A stretch of 64,000 nt of DNA, taken from assembly GCF_042651065.1 (NCBI RefSeq), contig NZ_JBHSCH010000006.1, positions 1-64,000 on the forward strand, read 5' to 3'. The position numbers and the translations under genes were made by a program. Source of the stretch: Pseudoroseomonas aestuarii (GTDB taxonomy: Bacteria; Pseudomonadota; Alphaproteobacteria; Acetobacterales; Acetobacteraceae). The notes below the pieces were generated by a model. It saw only the letters and a list, made by a program, of their open reading frames with translations. It searched no databases and was not told the DNA's origin. Below, piece after piece: positions 27,293 to 38,099 of the stretch. Within the stretch, counting starts at the first letter, position 1. Every line of letters begins with the position of its first letter.

Positions 27293-28873
27293 TCAAACCG
27301 CCTCCTGTGCCTGGTCGCGGCCGCCGCGCTTGGCCGCGTAGAGGGCGGCATCGGCCCGCCGCAGCAGGTCCTCCAGGTTCTGGTCCTGCGGCCCGGCCGA
27401 GGCGATGCCGAGGCTGGCCGAGAGGCGCGCCCGCCCCACCGCCGGCGGCAGCGGCACGGTGGAAAGCACCGCGCGCAGCCGCTCCGCCACGCGCGCTCCC
27501 TCCGCCAGATCGGTGCCCGGCAGGGCCACGGCGAACTCCTCGCCGCCGATCCGCCCCGGCAGGTCCTGCGCGCGGAGCTGGGCCACCAGGCGCTCGGCGG
27601 CGGCGCGCAGCACGGCATCGCCCGCGGCGTGGCCGGCGCTGTCGTTGATCGCCTTGAAATAGTCGAGGTCGAGGGCGAGCAGGCAGAAGGGCTGCCCCAC
27701 CGCGCGGTCCCGCCGCAGCATCGCCTCGGCCCGGTGGAAGAAGCTGCGGCGGTTGGCCAGGCCGGTGAGCGAATCGGTTTCCGCCTCTCGTCGCAATTCC
27801 TCCGTGCGGGCGGCGACGCGCCATTCCAGCGTGCGGTTGGCTTCGGCCAGCGCCGCCTCCGCCTCCCGCCGCTCGCTGACCAGGGCGATCAGCGTCAGGA
27901 TGTTCATGGCGCACAATACGATCAGCAGGCCGACCGACTGCATCGGGTTGGCCACGGCTCCCGACTGGAAGGGGCCGTAGCCCATCACTGTGCCGGCCGA
28001 GGCGATGACGCAGATCAGGGTCAGCAGCGTGTAGGCGGCGCGCAGCGAGATGCGCAGGGCGATCCAGGACAGCGGCACCGCCAGCAGGAAGACCATCTGC
28101 GCCGTGGGCAGCCCCTCCGGCAGGCGGAAGGAGAAGACCAGCGCCGCCAGGCCCGCCGTGGCCAGCCACACGGCGCCATCCAGCACCAGCCAGCTTCGGC
28201 CGCGCTGGGGGGGCGTGCGCTCCAGCCCCAGCCACATGGCCAGGGAGGGGGTGAAGTAGAAGGTGCCGCCGGCATCGCAGAGCAGCCAGCCGCTCCACAG
28301 CCCGGGCAGTTCCTCAGGCCGCGCCCCGCCCAGCCACCACAGCGCCAGCGTGCCGGTGCTGGCGGTGATGAGGGCGTGCAGCAGCACGAGGCCGGCGAGG
28401 AAGGCCACCACCCCCCCGAAGCGGGTGAACAGGCCGGGCGCCGGGCGGAAGCGGCGCGACAGCGCCGCGCCGGCCAGCGGCCCCAGCGCATTGCCGAGCG
28501 ACACCACCGCCGCCAGCCCCCAGTCGCTGCCGAGGACCGACCCGTTCACCACCAGGGAGCCAAGGAAGATACCGGGCGCGAGTCGCCATCCTCCCAGCAT
28601 GGCCGCCGCCGCGGCCAGGCCGGCGGGCAGCCAGATGGGCGAGGGAAACAGCCCATAGGCCGCGAAGAAGCGGCCCACCGCCCAGCCCAGCACCAGATAG
28701 CCGAGCAGCACCGCGCCATTGGCGCCCAGCCAGAAGAGCGGGCTCCTGCCCTGGCACCAGGCCGGCGACCAGGGATGCGGCCTTCGCCCCCGGGAGCCGG
28801 GGGCCAGGGAGGCGGGAGCCCAGCCGGCGGGAAGCACCGCAGCGGGGTTGAAGGGCGGGGCGATCGCGGACAC
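27293..28873 (-). CDS. MASE1-GGDEF diguanylate cyclase
   Basis: 526 residues from GTG 28873, which has a GGAGG five bases upstream; the 53 additional upstream codons run into the tRNA and are rejected. Residues about 25-310 form a MASE1-type membrane sensor (eight or more membrane segments, e.g. LFPSPIWLPAGLAAAAAMLGG). A short coiled coil (EAEAALAEANRTLEWRV) leads to a GGDEF domain with active-site GGEEF at 443-447 and an inhibitory I-site RAQD five residues before it. It should make c-di-GMP with product feedback; the sensed signal is unknown. Confidence 0.92.
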   Translation of the reverse strand: MSAIAPPFNPAAVLPAGWAPASLAPGSRGRRPHPWSPAWCQGRSPLFWLGANGAVLLGYLVLGWAVGRFFAAYGLFPSPIWLPAGLAAAAAMLGGWRLAPGIFLGSLVVNGSVLGSDWGLAAVVSLGNALGPLAGAALSRRFRPAPGLFTRFGGVVAFLAGLVLLHALITASTGTLALWWLGGARPEELPGLWSGWLLCDAGGTFYFTPSLAMWLGLERTPPQRGRSWLVLDGAVWLATAGLAALVFSFRLPEGLPTAQMVFLLAVPLSWIALRISLRAAYTLLTLICVIASAGTVMGYGPFQSGAVANPMQSVGLLIVLCAMNILTLIALVSERREAEAALAEANRTLEWRVAARTEELRREAETDSLTGLANRRSFFHRAEAMLRRDRAVGQPFCLLALDLDYFKAINDSAGHAAGDAVLRAAAERLVAQLRAQDLPGRIGGEEFAVALPGTDLAEGARVAERLRAVLSTVPLPPAVGRARLSASLGIASAGPQDQNLEDLLRRADAALYAAKRGGRDQAQEAV

Positions 28874-29001
28874 GCGTTCCTCCGGCGGGGGAATGGCGCA
28901 CTGTCCATGGCGCCGGGCGCGATATCTCGCGCAATTTTGTTCCGCTCCGCAAGGGCAGCTCGGTGCGGCGTGCGCCGTTTCTCGCAACCACGCCGTCCCT
29001 C

Positions 29002-29074
29002 TGCGCCCGGCAGGACTTGAACCCGCAACCAAGCCGTTATGAGCGGCCCGCTCTGACCATTGAGCTACGGGCGC
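29002..29074 (-). tRNA. tRNA with CAU anticodon, probably tRNA-Ile2 (lysidine)
   Basis: 73 nt without an encoded CCA. Seven-bp acceptor stem GCGCCCG/CGGGCGC, D arm with GCTC/GAGC, anticodon stem GGCCG/CGGCT around loop CTCATAA, a 5-base variable loop, and T arm GCGGG-TTCAAGT-CCTGC. The anticodon CAU fits Met or Ile2. The pairs C4-G69 and C5-G68 are those I recall as TilS identity pairs in E. coli tRNA-Ile2, so I favour tRNA-Ile reading AUA after lysidine modification. Discriminator is A73. Confidence 0.93.
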
Positions 29075-29126
29075 ATGAGAGGATGGGGCGATTCGCCGCT
29101 GCCCCCTCTGCTAGACCGACTGGGCC

Positions 29127-30353
29127 TCAGCGGGCAAGGAACTCCCGGATCTGCGCCTCGGCCTGGGCGATGCCGACCACCCCTTCCAGATGACCCTGGG
29201 TGCCGGTCAGCACCGCCTGGCTGACGGGCCGGCCGGCGCGGCGCAGCGCCGCCACCAGCTCCTCGCTGTATTCGATGGGGAAGACGCGGTCTCCCCGGCT
29301 CGGCACCACCAGCCAGCGGCCGCCGGCCTTGGCCAGGGCGGCCTCCAGCCCCGCATACTCGTTCAGGAAGAGCTGGTTGGCCCGGACGAGGTAGAGGAAG
29401 GAGTTGGCGTCCGAGACCTTGGCGCGGGCCGCGGCGGCGGCATCCAGCGCGGCCTCGATGGCGAAGCGGTCCTGCACCCGGCGGGCGGGGTCCTGCCCCT
29501 CGGCCGGGCGGCGGCCGAACTGGCCGGCCCAGCCGCGGTCGCGCGAATGCAGCGTGACGAGCTTCAGCGCCTCGGCCAGGCCGCGCAGCGGCGCCTCGCG
29601 GCCCTGGCCGTAATAGTCGCCATTGCGCCAGGCCGGGTCCATGCGGATGGGCGCCGCCCAGAGATCCAGCCAGCCCAGCATCCAGGCATCCATCTCGCCG
29701 GTGCCGATCACCGGCATGACGCGCTCGACCATCTCCGGATAGGCCGCCGCCCATTCAATGGCCTGCAGCGAGCCCATGCTGGGCCCGGCGACCAGCGCCA
29801 GCTTCTTCACGCCCAGATGGTCCAGCAGCCGCTTCTGCACCTCGACGAAGTCGCGGATGGAGACGGCGGGGAAGCTCATCCCCCAGGGCCGGCCGGTCGA
29901 GGGGTTCACCGAGGCGGGACCGGTGGTGATGGTATGCCGGTCCGGCGCGTTGAGGTTCACCAGGGTGTCCGACGCGACGACGAAGTAGCGCTCGGTGTCG
30001 ATCGGCCGGCCGGGGCCGATGATGGAATCCCACCACCCCGCCGGGCCTTCCGCCTGGAGCCGGCCGAAGGCATGCCCGTTGCCGCTGAAGAAATGCGTCA
30101 CCAGCACCGCGTTGTCGCCGGCGGCGTTCAGCGTGCCGGCGGTCTGGTAGCCGGTGCGGATGGCGGGAATGCTGGCGCCGCCGCGCGTGGTGTAGCCCTG
30201 GAAGCTGAATTCCCGCCGTTCCACCAGGGCCGGCGCGGCCGGTGCCTGCGCGGCCGGTGCCTGCGCCAGGGCGGCGCGGGCCAGGATGCCCGGCGCGGCG
30301 GCGGCCAACGGCACCGCCCAGGCGGCCGCCAACAGGGAACGACGGGTGGTCAT
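29127..30353 (-). CDS. Exported MetX-like alpha/beta hydrolase (homoserine O-acetyltransferase fold)
   Basis: 408 residues. A twin-arginine-like signal (MTTRRSLLAAAWAVPLAAAA, cut near LAQAPA) is followed by an alpha/beta hydrolase of the MetX type: ...NAVLVTHFFSGNGHAF, the nucleophile elbow LVAGPSMGSLQAIEWAAAYP (Ser in G-P-S-M-G-S), WLVVPSRGDRVFPIEYSEEL for the Asp and GTQGHLEGV for the His. Cytoplasmic MetX makes O-acetylhomoserine; an exported copy cannot use acetyl-CoA, so this protein is more likely a periplasmic esterase or acyl hydrolase. That last point is inference. Confidence 0.82.
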   Translation of the reverse strand: MTTRRSLLAAAWAVPLAAAAPGILARAALAQAPAAQAPAAPALVERREFSFQGYTTRGGASIPAIRTGYQTAGTLNAAGDNAVLVTHFFSGNGHAFGRLQAEGPAGWWDSIIGPGRPIDTERYFVVASDTLVNLNAPDRHTITTGPASVNPSTGRPWGMSFPAVSIRDFVEVQKRLLDHLGVKKLALVAGPSMGSLQAIEWAAAYPEMVERVMPVIGTGEMDAWMLGWLDLWAAPIRMDPAWRNGDYYGQGREAPLRGLAEALKLVTLHSRDRGWAGQFGRRPAEGQDPARRVQDRFAIEAALDAAAAARAKVSDANSFLYLVRANQLFLNEYAGLEAALAKAGGRWLVVPSRGDRVFPIEYSEELVAALRRAGRPVSQAVLTGTQGHLEGVVGIAQAEAQIREFLAR

Positions 30354-30525
30354 GGCGCTGCTCTCTCCCTAGCCCCGGGCCGGCGGGCCTTCTTCCGCGG
30401 CGCATGGGGCCGCCCATGGTGCGCGAGCGGCCACGGCGCCCGCAAGCCCCGCCGCGCGGCCGAATTGCCGCCGCCGCCGCCCCCTGCTAACCAGCCTCCG
30501 CATTGCCACGAAACGGATGCCCCCC

Positions 30526-31047
30526 ATGGATGTGACCAAGCTTTCCACCGGCAAGAACCCGCCGCACGACATCAACGTCGTCATCGAGATCCCCCAGGGC
30601 AGCTCGGTGAAGTACGAGGTGGACAAGGACAGCGGCGCGGTGGTGGTGGACCGCTTCCTGTTCACGCCGATGGCCTATCCGGCCGCCTACGGCTTCGTCC
30701 CCGGCACGCTGGCCGACGATGGCGACCCGTCGGACGCGCTGGTGCTGGTGCCGGCCCCCGTGGTGCCCGGCGCCGCGATCCGCGCCCGCCCCATCGGCGT
30801 GCTGTTCATGGAGGATGAGAGCGGCCAGGACGAGAAGCTCGTCTGCGTGCCGCACGACAAGATCTCCCTCGCCTACACCGACGTGAAGGAGCTGGAGGAT
30901 CTGCCGAAGATCACCCGCGACCAGATCGAGCACTTCTTCACCCGCTACAAGGACCTGGAGCCGGGCAAGTGGGTGAAGGTGAAGGGCTGGGGCAACGCCG
31001 CCCAGGCCGCCGAGATCCTGCAGAAGCAGATCGCCGCCGCCCAGTAA
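30526..31047 (+). CDS. ppa: Inorganic pyrophosphatase (family I)
   Basis: About 173 residues. Hydrolyses cytoplasmic pyrophosphate to drive biosynthetic reactions. Family I signatures: NVVIEIPQGSSVKYEVDK, YGFVPGTLADDGDPSDALVL (the D-G-D-P-x-D metal site), EDESGQDEKLVCVP, and IEHFFTRYKDLEPGKWVKV. An ATG three codons upstream (30517) is an alternative; ATG 30526 (MDVTKLSTGKNPP) is chosen by family similarity. It diverges from the MetX-like gene across 160 bp. Confidence 0.96.
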   Translation: MDVTKLSTGKNPPHDINVVIEIPQGSSVKYEVDKDSGAVVVDRFLFTPMAYPAAYGFVPGTLADDGDPSDALVLVPAPVVPGAAIRARPIGVLFMEDESGQDEKLVCVPHDKISLAYTDVKELEDLPKITRDQIEHFFTRYKDLEPGKWVKVKGWGNAAQAAEILQKQIAAAQ

Positions 31048-31074
31048 TCTCCCCTCTGGGGGTGTGAGACGCAG

Positions 31075-31107
31075 GGCCCGGGGGGAAGGCTTTCCTCCGG
31101 GCCTTTT
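31075..31107 (+). terminator. Intrinsic terminator after ppa
   Basis: A 7-bp stem GGCCCGG/CCGGGCC (31075-31081 with 31097-31103) is extended inward by GGAA/TTCC and is followed by TTTT. It lies 28 bp past the ppa stop. Confidence 0.82.
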
Positions 31108-31125
31108 GCGTGCCGGGGGCGGCCG

Positions 31126-32841
31126 TCAGGTCGGGGCGCCGCCATGCAGCCGCGCCACCAGCCCGTCGACCGCCTGCCGCAGGGCCTGCCCCTGCTGCCC
31201 CAGCGCGCCGCCCGCCTCGCGCACGCGGGCCAGGGCCGCGTCGTTCAGGCCCATGCCCTCGCCCAGCTGCGCCATGCGGCGGCCCATCGTCCTGGAGCCG
31301 GTGGTGGCCTCCGCCACATGGGCCGCGATCTGCCGGGTGGCCGCCCCCTGCTCGGCCACGGCGCCGGCAATGGCGGTGGCCACCGTGCCGGAATGCTCGA
31401 TGGCGCCGCCCATGCCGCGGATCGCCGCCACCACCTGCTCCGTCACCCGCTGCATGGCGTTGATCTGCGTGGCGATCTCCTCCGTGGCACGGGCGGTCTG
31501 GCTGGCCAGGGCCTTCACCTCGTTGGCCACGACGGCGAAGCCCTTGCCAGCCTCCCCCGCCCGGGCCGATTCGATGGTGGCGTTCAGCGCCAGCAGGTTG
31601 GTCTGCCCGGCGATGTCGTTGATCAGCCGCACCACGTCGCCGATGCGGCGCGCCGTGTCGGCGAGGCTGCCCACCGTCTCGTCCGCCTGGCGGGCCTCGG
31701 CGGAGGCGCGGCGCGCGGCGCCGGCGCTCTCCTCGACCTGCCGGGTGATGGCCTCGACCGAACGCGCCAGCTCTTCCGCCGCGGCCGCCACGGCGCGGAC
31801 ATTCTCGCCCGTCGCCGCCGCGTCGGCCTGGGCGGCGGCGAGGCCGGCGGCCATGGCATCGCGCGTGGCGCCCATGGCCTGGGTGGCGGCGTCCAGCGTA
31901 CCGGCGGAGTGCTCGAGATGGCCGGAGACCTTGCCGAGGGATTGCTCCACCTCGGCGGCCAGGGCGCGCTGGGCGTCGTGCCGCGCGCCTTCCGCCTGTT
32001 GCCGCGCCACCTCCCGCTCCTGCCGCAGCCGGTCGGCCTCCAGCATGGCCTCGCGGAACACGGCCACGGCGCCGGCCATGGCGCCGATCTCGTCGCCACG
32101 GCCAATCCCCGGCACGGGCGCCGCCGTGCCGCCCGCCGCCAGGCTGCGCATGCGCGCCTCCAGCGCCTTCAGAGGCCGGGTCACGCCGCGGCCGACCAGC
32201 AGGCCGGAGAGCGCCAGCAGCAGCCCGACGCCGCCCGCCACGCCGAGTTCCCGCAGCAGCGCCGCGTGCTGGGCGGCGCGCAGGTCATCGACATAGACGC
32301 CGGTGCCGATCACCCAGCCCCAGGGCGCGAAGCCCTGCACGTAGCTCAGCTTCTCCACCGGCTTCTCGGCGCCGGGGCGCGGCCAGAGATAGGGCACCAG
32401 CCCACCCCCCGCGCGCCGCACCGTCTCGACGAAGGCGAGGAAGAGGGGGAAGCCGCTGGGGTCGCGGCTGGCGGCGAGCGCCTGCCCCTCCAGCGCCGGC
32501 CGGATGGGGTGCATCACCATCCGCGGCTCCATGTCGGTGATGAAGACGTACTCGTCGCCCCGGTAGCGCATGGCGCGGATGGCGCGCAGCGCCGCCGCCT
32601 GGGCCGTGGCGCGGTCCGCCCGCCCCGCCTGCTCCTCCGCCGCGTGGTGCGCCGCGATGGCGATGACCGTCTCCACCACGGCGCGCAGCATGTCGATGCG
32701 CCCCTCCTCCATGACCTGCCGCCGCTCGGACAGGCCATGCACCGTCAGCCCCGCCAGCGCCAGGAGCGCGAGCAGGGCCAGGGTTGCAAGGCGCAGGGCA
32801 ATGGGCAGGCGGCCCTGGCGAGGGGATGAGGCTGTGGCCAT
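31126..32841 (-). CDS. Methyl-accepting chemotaxis protein with single Cache domain
   Basis: 571 residues. An N-terminal membrane helix (about 12-36) leads to a periplasmic sCache_2-type ligand domain (YVFITDMEPRMVMHPIRPALEG, PWGWVIGTGVYVDDL). A second membrane helix (about 195-215), a HAMP domain (RPLKALEARMRSL...) and a cytoplasmic signalling coiled coil follow, with the conserved tip segment VVANEVKALASQTARATEEI. It signals through CheW/CheA to flagella or another output; no che gene is nearby. Minus-strand, alone; the ligand is not predictable, though small carboxylates are common in this Cache class. Confidence 0.93.
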   Translation of the reverse strand: MATASSPRQGRLPIALRLATLALLALLALAGLTVHGLSERRQVMEEGRIDMLRAVVETVIAIAAHHAAEEQAGRADRATAQAAALRAIRAMRYRGDEYVFITDMEPRMVMHPIRPALEGQALAASRDPSGFPLFLAFVETVRRAGGGLVPYLWPRPGAEKPVEKLSYVQGFAPWGWVIGTGVYVDDLRAAQHAALLRELGVAGGVGLLLALSGLLVGRGVTRPLKALEARMRSLAAGGTAAPVPGIGRGDEIGAMAGAVAVFREAMLEADRLRQEREVARQQAEGARHDAQRALAAEVEQSLGKVSGHLEHSAGTLDAATQAMGATRDAMAAGLAAAQADAAATGENVRAVAAAAEELARSVEAITRQVEESAGAARRASAEARQADETVGSLADTARRIGDVVRLINDIAGQTNLLALNATIESARAGEAGKGFAVVANEVKALASQTARATEEIATQINAMQRVTEQVVAAIRGMGGAIEHSGTVATAIAGAVAEQGAATRQIAAHVAEATTGSRTMGRRMAQLGEGMGLNDAALARVREAGGALGQQGQALRQAVDGLVARLHGGAPT

Positions 32842-32924
32842 GCGGAACCTCCGGAGGGCTCGGGCTTCACGCCCGGCGCCATTGTCGGAGGCGGAGGTAA
32901 AGGAACGCTAAGCCGTGGGGCGCT

Positions 32925-33512
32925 TCAGGCCAGCAGGTGGGACGGGACCGCCAGGCCCAGCCGCACCGGCACCGGCCAGATCTCGCGCACCGTGCGCAGC
33001 CGGGTGAAGCCGGCGGCCAGGTAGTTGGGCAGGGCGCGGGGATGGTCGGCGGTGCAGGTGTTCACCGTCAGCAGGGCGCAGCCCTCGGCCCAGGCCATGT
33101 CGATGGCATGGCGCAGGAAGGCGCGCCCCGCCCCCGTGCCCACCGCATGCGGCAGCAGGCCGAAATAGGCGATGTTCACGGTGCCGGCCTGGGCCGTCGT
33201 GGCCGGGCGCCGCTCCAGCTCGAAGAAGCCGGCCGGCGCACCGCCCTGGTAGAGCACATGGATGGAGACGGCCGGGTCGCCCAGGATGGCGGCGATCTCG
33301 GCATCGCCGGCGGCGCGGCGCAGCCACCAGACGTAATCCTGCCCCACCGTGTTGTAGAGGTAGCGGTAGAAGGGCACGGAGCAGCGCGCCACGCGCTCCA
33401 CCCGGCTGCCCTCCGGCAGGGCCGGCGCCGGCCCCTCGGGCGGCGCCGCCATGCGCAGGAAGGTGACGTCCACCGCCACGCGGAGCGCCGGCTCCACCAG
33501 GGAGAGCGCCAT
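32925..33512 (-). CDS. GNAT-family N-acetyltransferase
   Basis: 195 residues from ATG 33512, two bases beyond the rpoD stop; the frame continues into rpoD but that part is rejected. GNAT features: PAGFFELERRP, NIAYFGLLPHAVGTGAGRAFLRHAIDMAW (the acetyl-CoA loop G-x-G-x-G/A appears as GTGAGR), and LLTVNTCTADHPRALPNYLAAGF. The substrate is unknown. The tight linkage to rpoD suggests readthrough expression with the major sigma factor. Confidence 0.85.
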   Translation of the reverse strand: MALSLVEPALRVAVDVTFLRMAAPPEGPAPALPEGSRVERVARCSVPFYRYLYNTVGQDYVWWLRRAAGDAEIAAILGDPAVSIHVLYQGGAPAGFFELERRPATTAQAGTVNIAYFGLLPHAVGTGAGRAFLRHAIDMAWAEGCALLTVNTCTADHPRALPNYLAAGFTRLRTVREIWPVPVRLGLAVPSHLLA

Positions 33513-33514
33513 CC

Positions 33515-35434
<1,920 letters not shown>

Positions 35435-35636
35435 GCCGATCCGCTCCGTCTGACTCAGCCCGGCCCGCAGTGTAGGCCGGGAAGCCTCGCTTTGGTCCTA
35501 ACGGCCCCGCCCCGGGTGAACGGAGAGAGAGGGGCCAACGCCGCGCCCGCATGAACGCCACGAAACGGGGCCATAACGCCCCGCGACAGGGCAACACAAG
35601 AGCGGGTCGCGGAATGGCGCCCGGCGGGCGCGCCGC

Positions 35637-37481
35637 TCACCCGCCCTCATTCTCCTCCTCCATCTCGCCGCGGCGCTGGGCGGCGAGCAATTCGTTGAGC
35701 CGGATCAGCCGCGTCTGCGCGGCCGCGCTGCCAGTGGCGGCAAGGTCCCGCACCGCCGCCTCGCGCTCCAGCAGCAGCGCCGCCTCGCCGCGGAAGCGGC
35801 CGAAGAAGTACCACCATTGCTGCGTCACCAGCTGCGGCAGGGCCGCTTCCTTCGCCGCCGCGGGCAGCATGCGCGGCGACTGGCGCAGCCAGGCCAGGCC
35901 GTCAGGGTCCATTTTTTCGAGGTGGTCGGCGAGCGCCGCCGCTTCAAGGCGCTCCGTCCCGCCGTGCCAGCCCAGCATGGCCTGCTGCAACCGGCGCGCC
36001 ATGCCCTCGGGCAGCTCCAGGCTGGCCAGCGCCTCCTCCACCTCGCCGAGTAGCCAGGGATGGGCCAGGGTGATGGCCAGCAGGCAGCGCGCCTGCTCCT
36101 GCCGCACCTGCGCGGGGTCGATGCCGGGGCGCGGCAGGTTCAGGGCGGGGGCCGGGGGCCGGGCACCGCCCCCGCCCGCCCCGCCGCGCGGCGACCAGGG
36201 CTGGCGCGGCGCCGGGGCGGGGCGGCGGTTGCCGGCGAAGAAGCTGTCGAGCAGGGCGCGGCGGTATTCGCCGGCCAGGAACTTGTCGGGGATCTTGCCG
36301 GCCGCGTCCTCGAGGTCGTGGCGCAGCGCGGCGCGCGCCTCGGGCGTGCCGCCGGGGTGCTTCTCGGCCAGCATGCCATACAGCACCGCCGAGAGCGGGC
36401 GGGCCGCCTCCAGCAGGGTGCGGAAGGCGCCGGAGCCGCCCTTGGCCACCAGCGTGTCCGGGTCCTCGCCCGCCGGCAGGGTGACGAAGCCCAGGCTGCG
36501 CTCGGGCGAGAGCAGCGGCAGCGCCAGCTCGGCGGCGCGGGCGGCGGCGCGCAGGCCGGCCTTGTCGCCGTCGAAGCAGAGCAGCGGCTGCGGCGCCATG
36601 CGCCACAGCTCGGCCAGCTGCTCCTCCGTCAGCGCCGTGCCGAGCGGGGCCACGGCGCCGCCGAACCCCGCCTGGTGCAGGGCGATGACGTCCATGTAGC
36701 CCTCCACCACCACCACGGGCGCGCCCTTGAAGGCGGCCTCGCGCGCCAGGTCGGCGCCGTAGAGGTTGCGGCGCTTGGAGAACAGCTCGGTCTCCGGGCC
36801 GTTGACGTATTTCGGCTGCGCATCCCCCAGCACCCGGCCGCCGAAGGAGACGATGCGGCCGCGCCGGTCGCGGATCGGGAACATCACCCGGTTGAAATAG
36901 AGGTCGGCCGGGGGCGCGTCCCCCTCCCCCGCCCGCATCAGCCCGGCCTCGACGAGCTGCGGCGGCTCGATGCCGAGCGGCTTCAGGTCGGCCGCCAGCG
37001 TGCCGCGCCCGCCGCCGGACCAGCCGAGGCCGAACTTGCGGATGGTCTCCTCCGAGAGGCCGCGGCGCAGCAGGTAGTCCAGCCCCGCCCGGCCCTCCGG
37101 CAGCCGCAGCCGGCGCTGGAAGGCCTCGGCGGCGGCCTGCATCACGCCGTGCAGGTCGCGCCGCTTCTCCTCACGCCGGGCCTGCTGCGGGGTGGCCTTG
37201 GGCACCTCCAGCCCCGCCTCGGCGGCCAGCCGCTCCACCGCCTCGGGGAAGCTGGCGCCCTGGCTCTGCATGACATAGGCGATGGCATCACCATGCGCGC
37301 CGCAGCCGAAGCAGTGGTAGTGGTCGTCATATACGTAGAAGGAGGGCGACTTCTCGCCGTGGAAGGGGCAGCAGCCGCGCCATTGCCGCCCGGCGCGCGT
37401 CAGCTTCACGCTGCGGCCGATCAGCGGCGCCAGCGGCGTGCGCAGGCGCAGCTCCTCCAGGAAGTTGGGCGGCAGGGACAT
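35637..37481 (-). CDS. dnaG: DNA primase DnaG
   Basis: 614 residues. Domains: N-terminal CHC2 zinc-binding domain (CCPFHGEKSPSFYVYDDHYH then CFGCGAHGD), the RNA polymerase core with TOPRIM (VVVVEGYMDVIALHQAGF, LLCFDGDKAGLRAAARAA), and a helical C-terminal DnaB-interaction region from about residue 440, entered through a Pro/Arg/Gly-rich linker. It lays RNA primers at the replication fork. The region 35435-35636 before rpoD holds no gene. Confidence 0.97.
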   Translation of the reverse strand: MSLPPNFLEELRLRTPLAPLIGRSVKLTRAGRQWRGCCPFHGEKSPSFYVYDDHYHCFGCGAHGDAIAYVMQSQGASFPEAVERLAAEAGLEVPKATPQQARREEKRRDLHGVMQAAAEAFQRRLRLPEGRAGLDYLLRRGLSEETIRKFGLGWSGGGRGTLAADLKPLGIEPPQLVEAGLMRAGEGDAPPADLYFNRVMFPIRDRRGRIVSFGGRVLGDAQPKYVNGPETELFSKRRNLYGADLAREAAFKGAPVVVVEGYMDVIALHQAGFGGAVAPLGTALTEEQLAELWRMAPQPLLCFDGDKAGLRAAARAAELALPLLSPERSLGFVTLPAGEDPDTLVAKGGSGAFRTLLEAARPLSAVLYGMLAEKHPGGTPEARAALRHDLEDAAGKIPDKFLAGEYRRALLDSFFAGNRRPAPAPRQPWSPRGGAGGGGARPPAPALNLPRPGIDPAQVRQEQARCLLAITLAHPWLLGEVEEALASLELPEGMARRLQQAMLGWHGGTERLEAAALADHLEKMDPDGLAWLRQSPRMLPAAAKEAALPQLVTQQWWYFFGRFRGEAALLLEREAAVRDLAATGSAAAQTRLIRLNELLAAQRRGEMEEENEGG

Positions 37482-37536
37482 GCCGCCCTACCTAAGCCAT
37501 GCCGCGGCGCCGCGCCACGCCACGCCGCGCCCGGCC

Positions 37537-37995
37537 TCAGCCGTTCAGCGCCGCCTTCACCATCGGGCCGGCCTTGGCCATGTCCAGCGTCGCGGCGTGC
37601 TTCGCCTTCAGCACCGCCATCACCTTGCCCATGTCCTTCACCGAGCTGGCGCCGCTCTCGGCAACCGCCTCGGCCACGGCGGCCTGCATGGCGGCCTCGT
37701 CCATCTGCCGCGGCAGGAAGGATTCGATCACGGCAATCTCGGCGCCTTCCTTCTCCGCCAGCTCCGGCCGGTTGCCCTGGGTGTACATCTCGACGCTCTC
37801 GCGGCGGGACTTCACCATCGAGCGCAGCATGGCCACGATCTGCTCCTCCGGCACCTGATCGACGCCCGAGGGCCGGGCGGCAATGTCGGTGTCCTTCAGC
37901 TTGGCCATGATCATGCGGATGGTGGAGGTGCGGGCCGCGTCCTTGGCCAGCATGGCCACCTTCAATTCCTGGGTGAAGCGTTCGCGCAGGCTCAT
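37537..37995 (-). CDS. yqeY: GatB/YqeY domain protein
   Basis: 152 residues matching free-standing YqeY: SLRERFTQELKVAMLAKDAARTSTIRMI, PEEQIVAMLRSMVKSRRESVEMY, EIAVIESFLPRQM and KDMGKVMAVLKAKHA. The domain is related to the tRNA-binding tail of the GatB amidotransferase subunit; the free protein has no settled reaction. ATG 37995 has AGGAG eight bases upstream. It is 55 bp from dnaG and divergent from carA; the carA-proximal palindromes lie in this shared region. Confidence 0.92.
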   Translation of the reverse strand: MSLRERFTQELKVAMLAKDAARTSTIRMIMAKLKDTDIAARPSGVDQVPEEQIVAMLRSMVKSRRESVEMYTQGNRPELAEKEGAEIAVIESFLPRQMDEAAMQAAVAEAVAESGASSVKDMGKVMAVLKAKHAATLDMAKAGPMVKAALNG

Positions 37996-38067
37996 CGGTC
38001 ACTCTCCTCTGGGATCGGGCGGGGTATAAAGCCGCTCGGCGCGGCCGGAGCCAGGGGGTAGCCAGGC

Positions 38068-38084
38068 TGGGAAATTTTTTCCCA
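38068..38084. promoter_or_regulatory. Distal carA operator candidate TGGGAAATTTTTTCCCA
   Basis: 17-bp palindrome with 7-bp arms TGGGAAA/TTTCCCA. It is identical to the proximal one except at one base (T for C at position 11) and lies 38 bp upstream of it. Both sit in the yqeY-carA divergent region. A+T-rich in a very GC-rich setting, and repeated, it is very unlikely to be chance. Confidence 0.8.
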
Positions 38085-38099
38085 CTTGCCCGGATTTGG

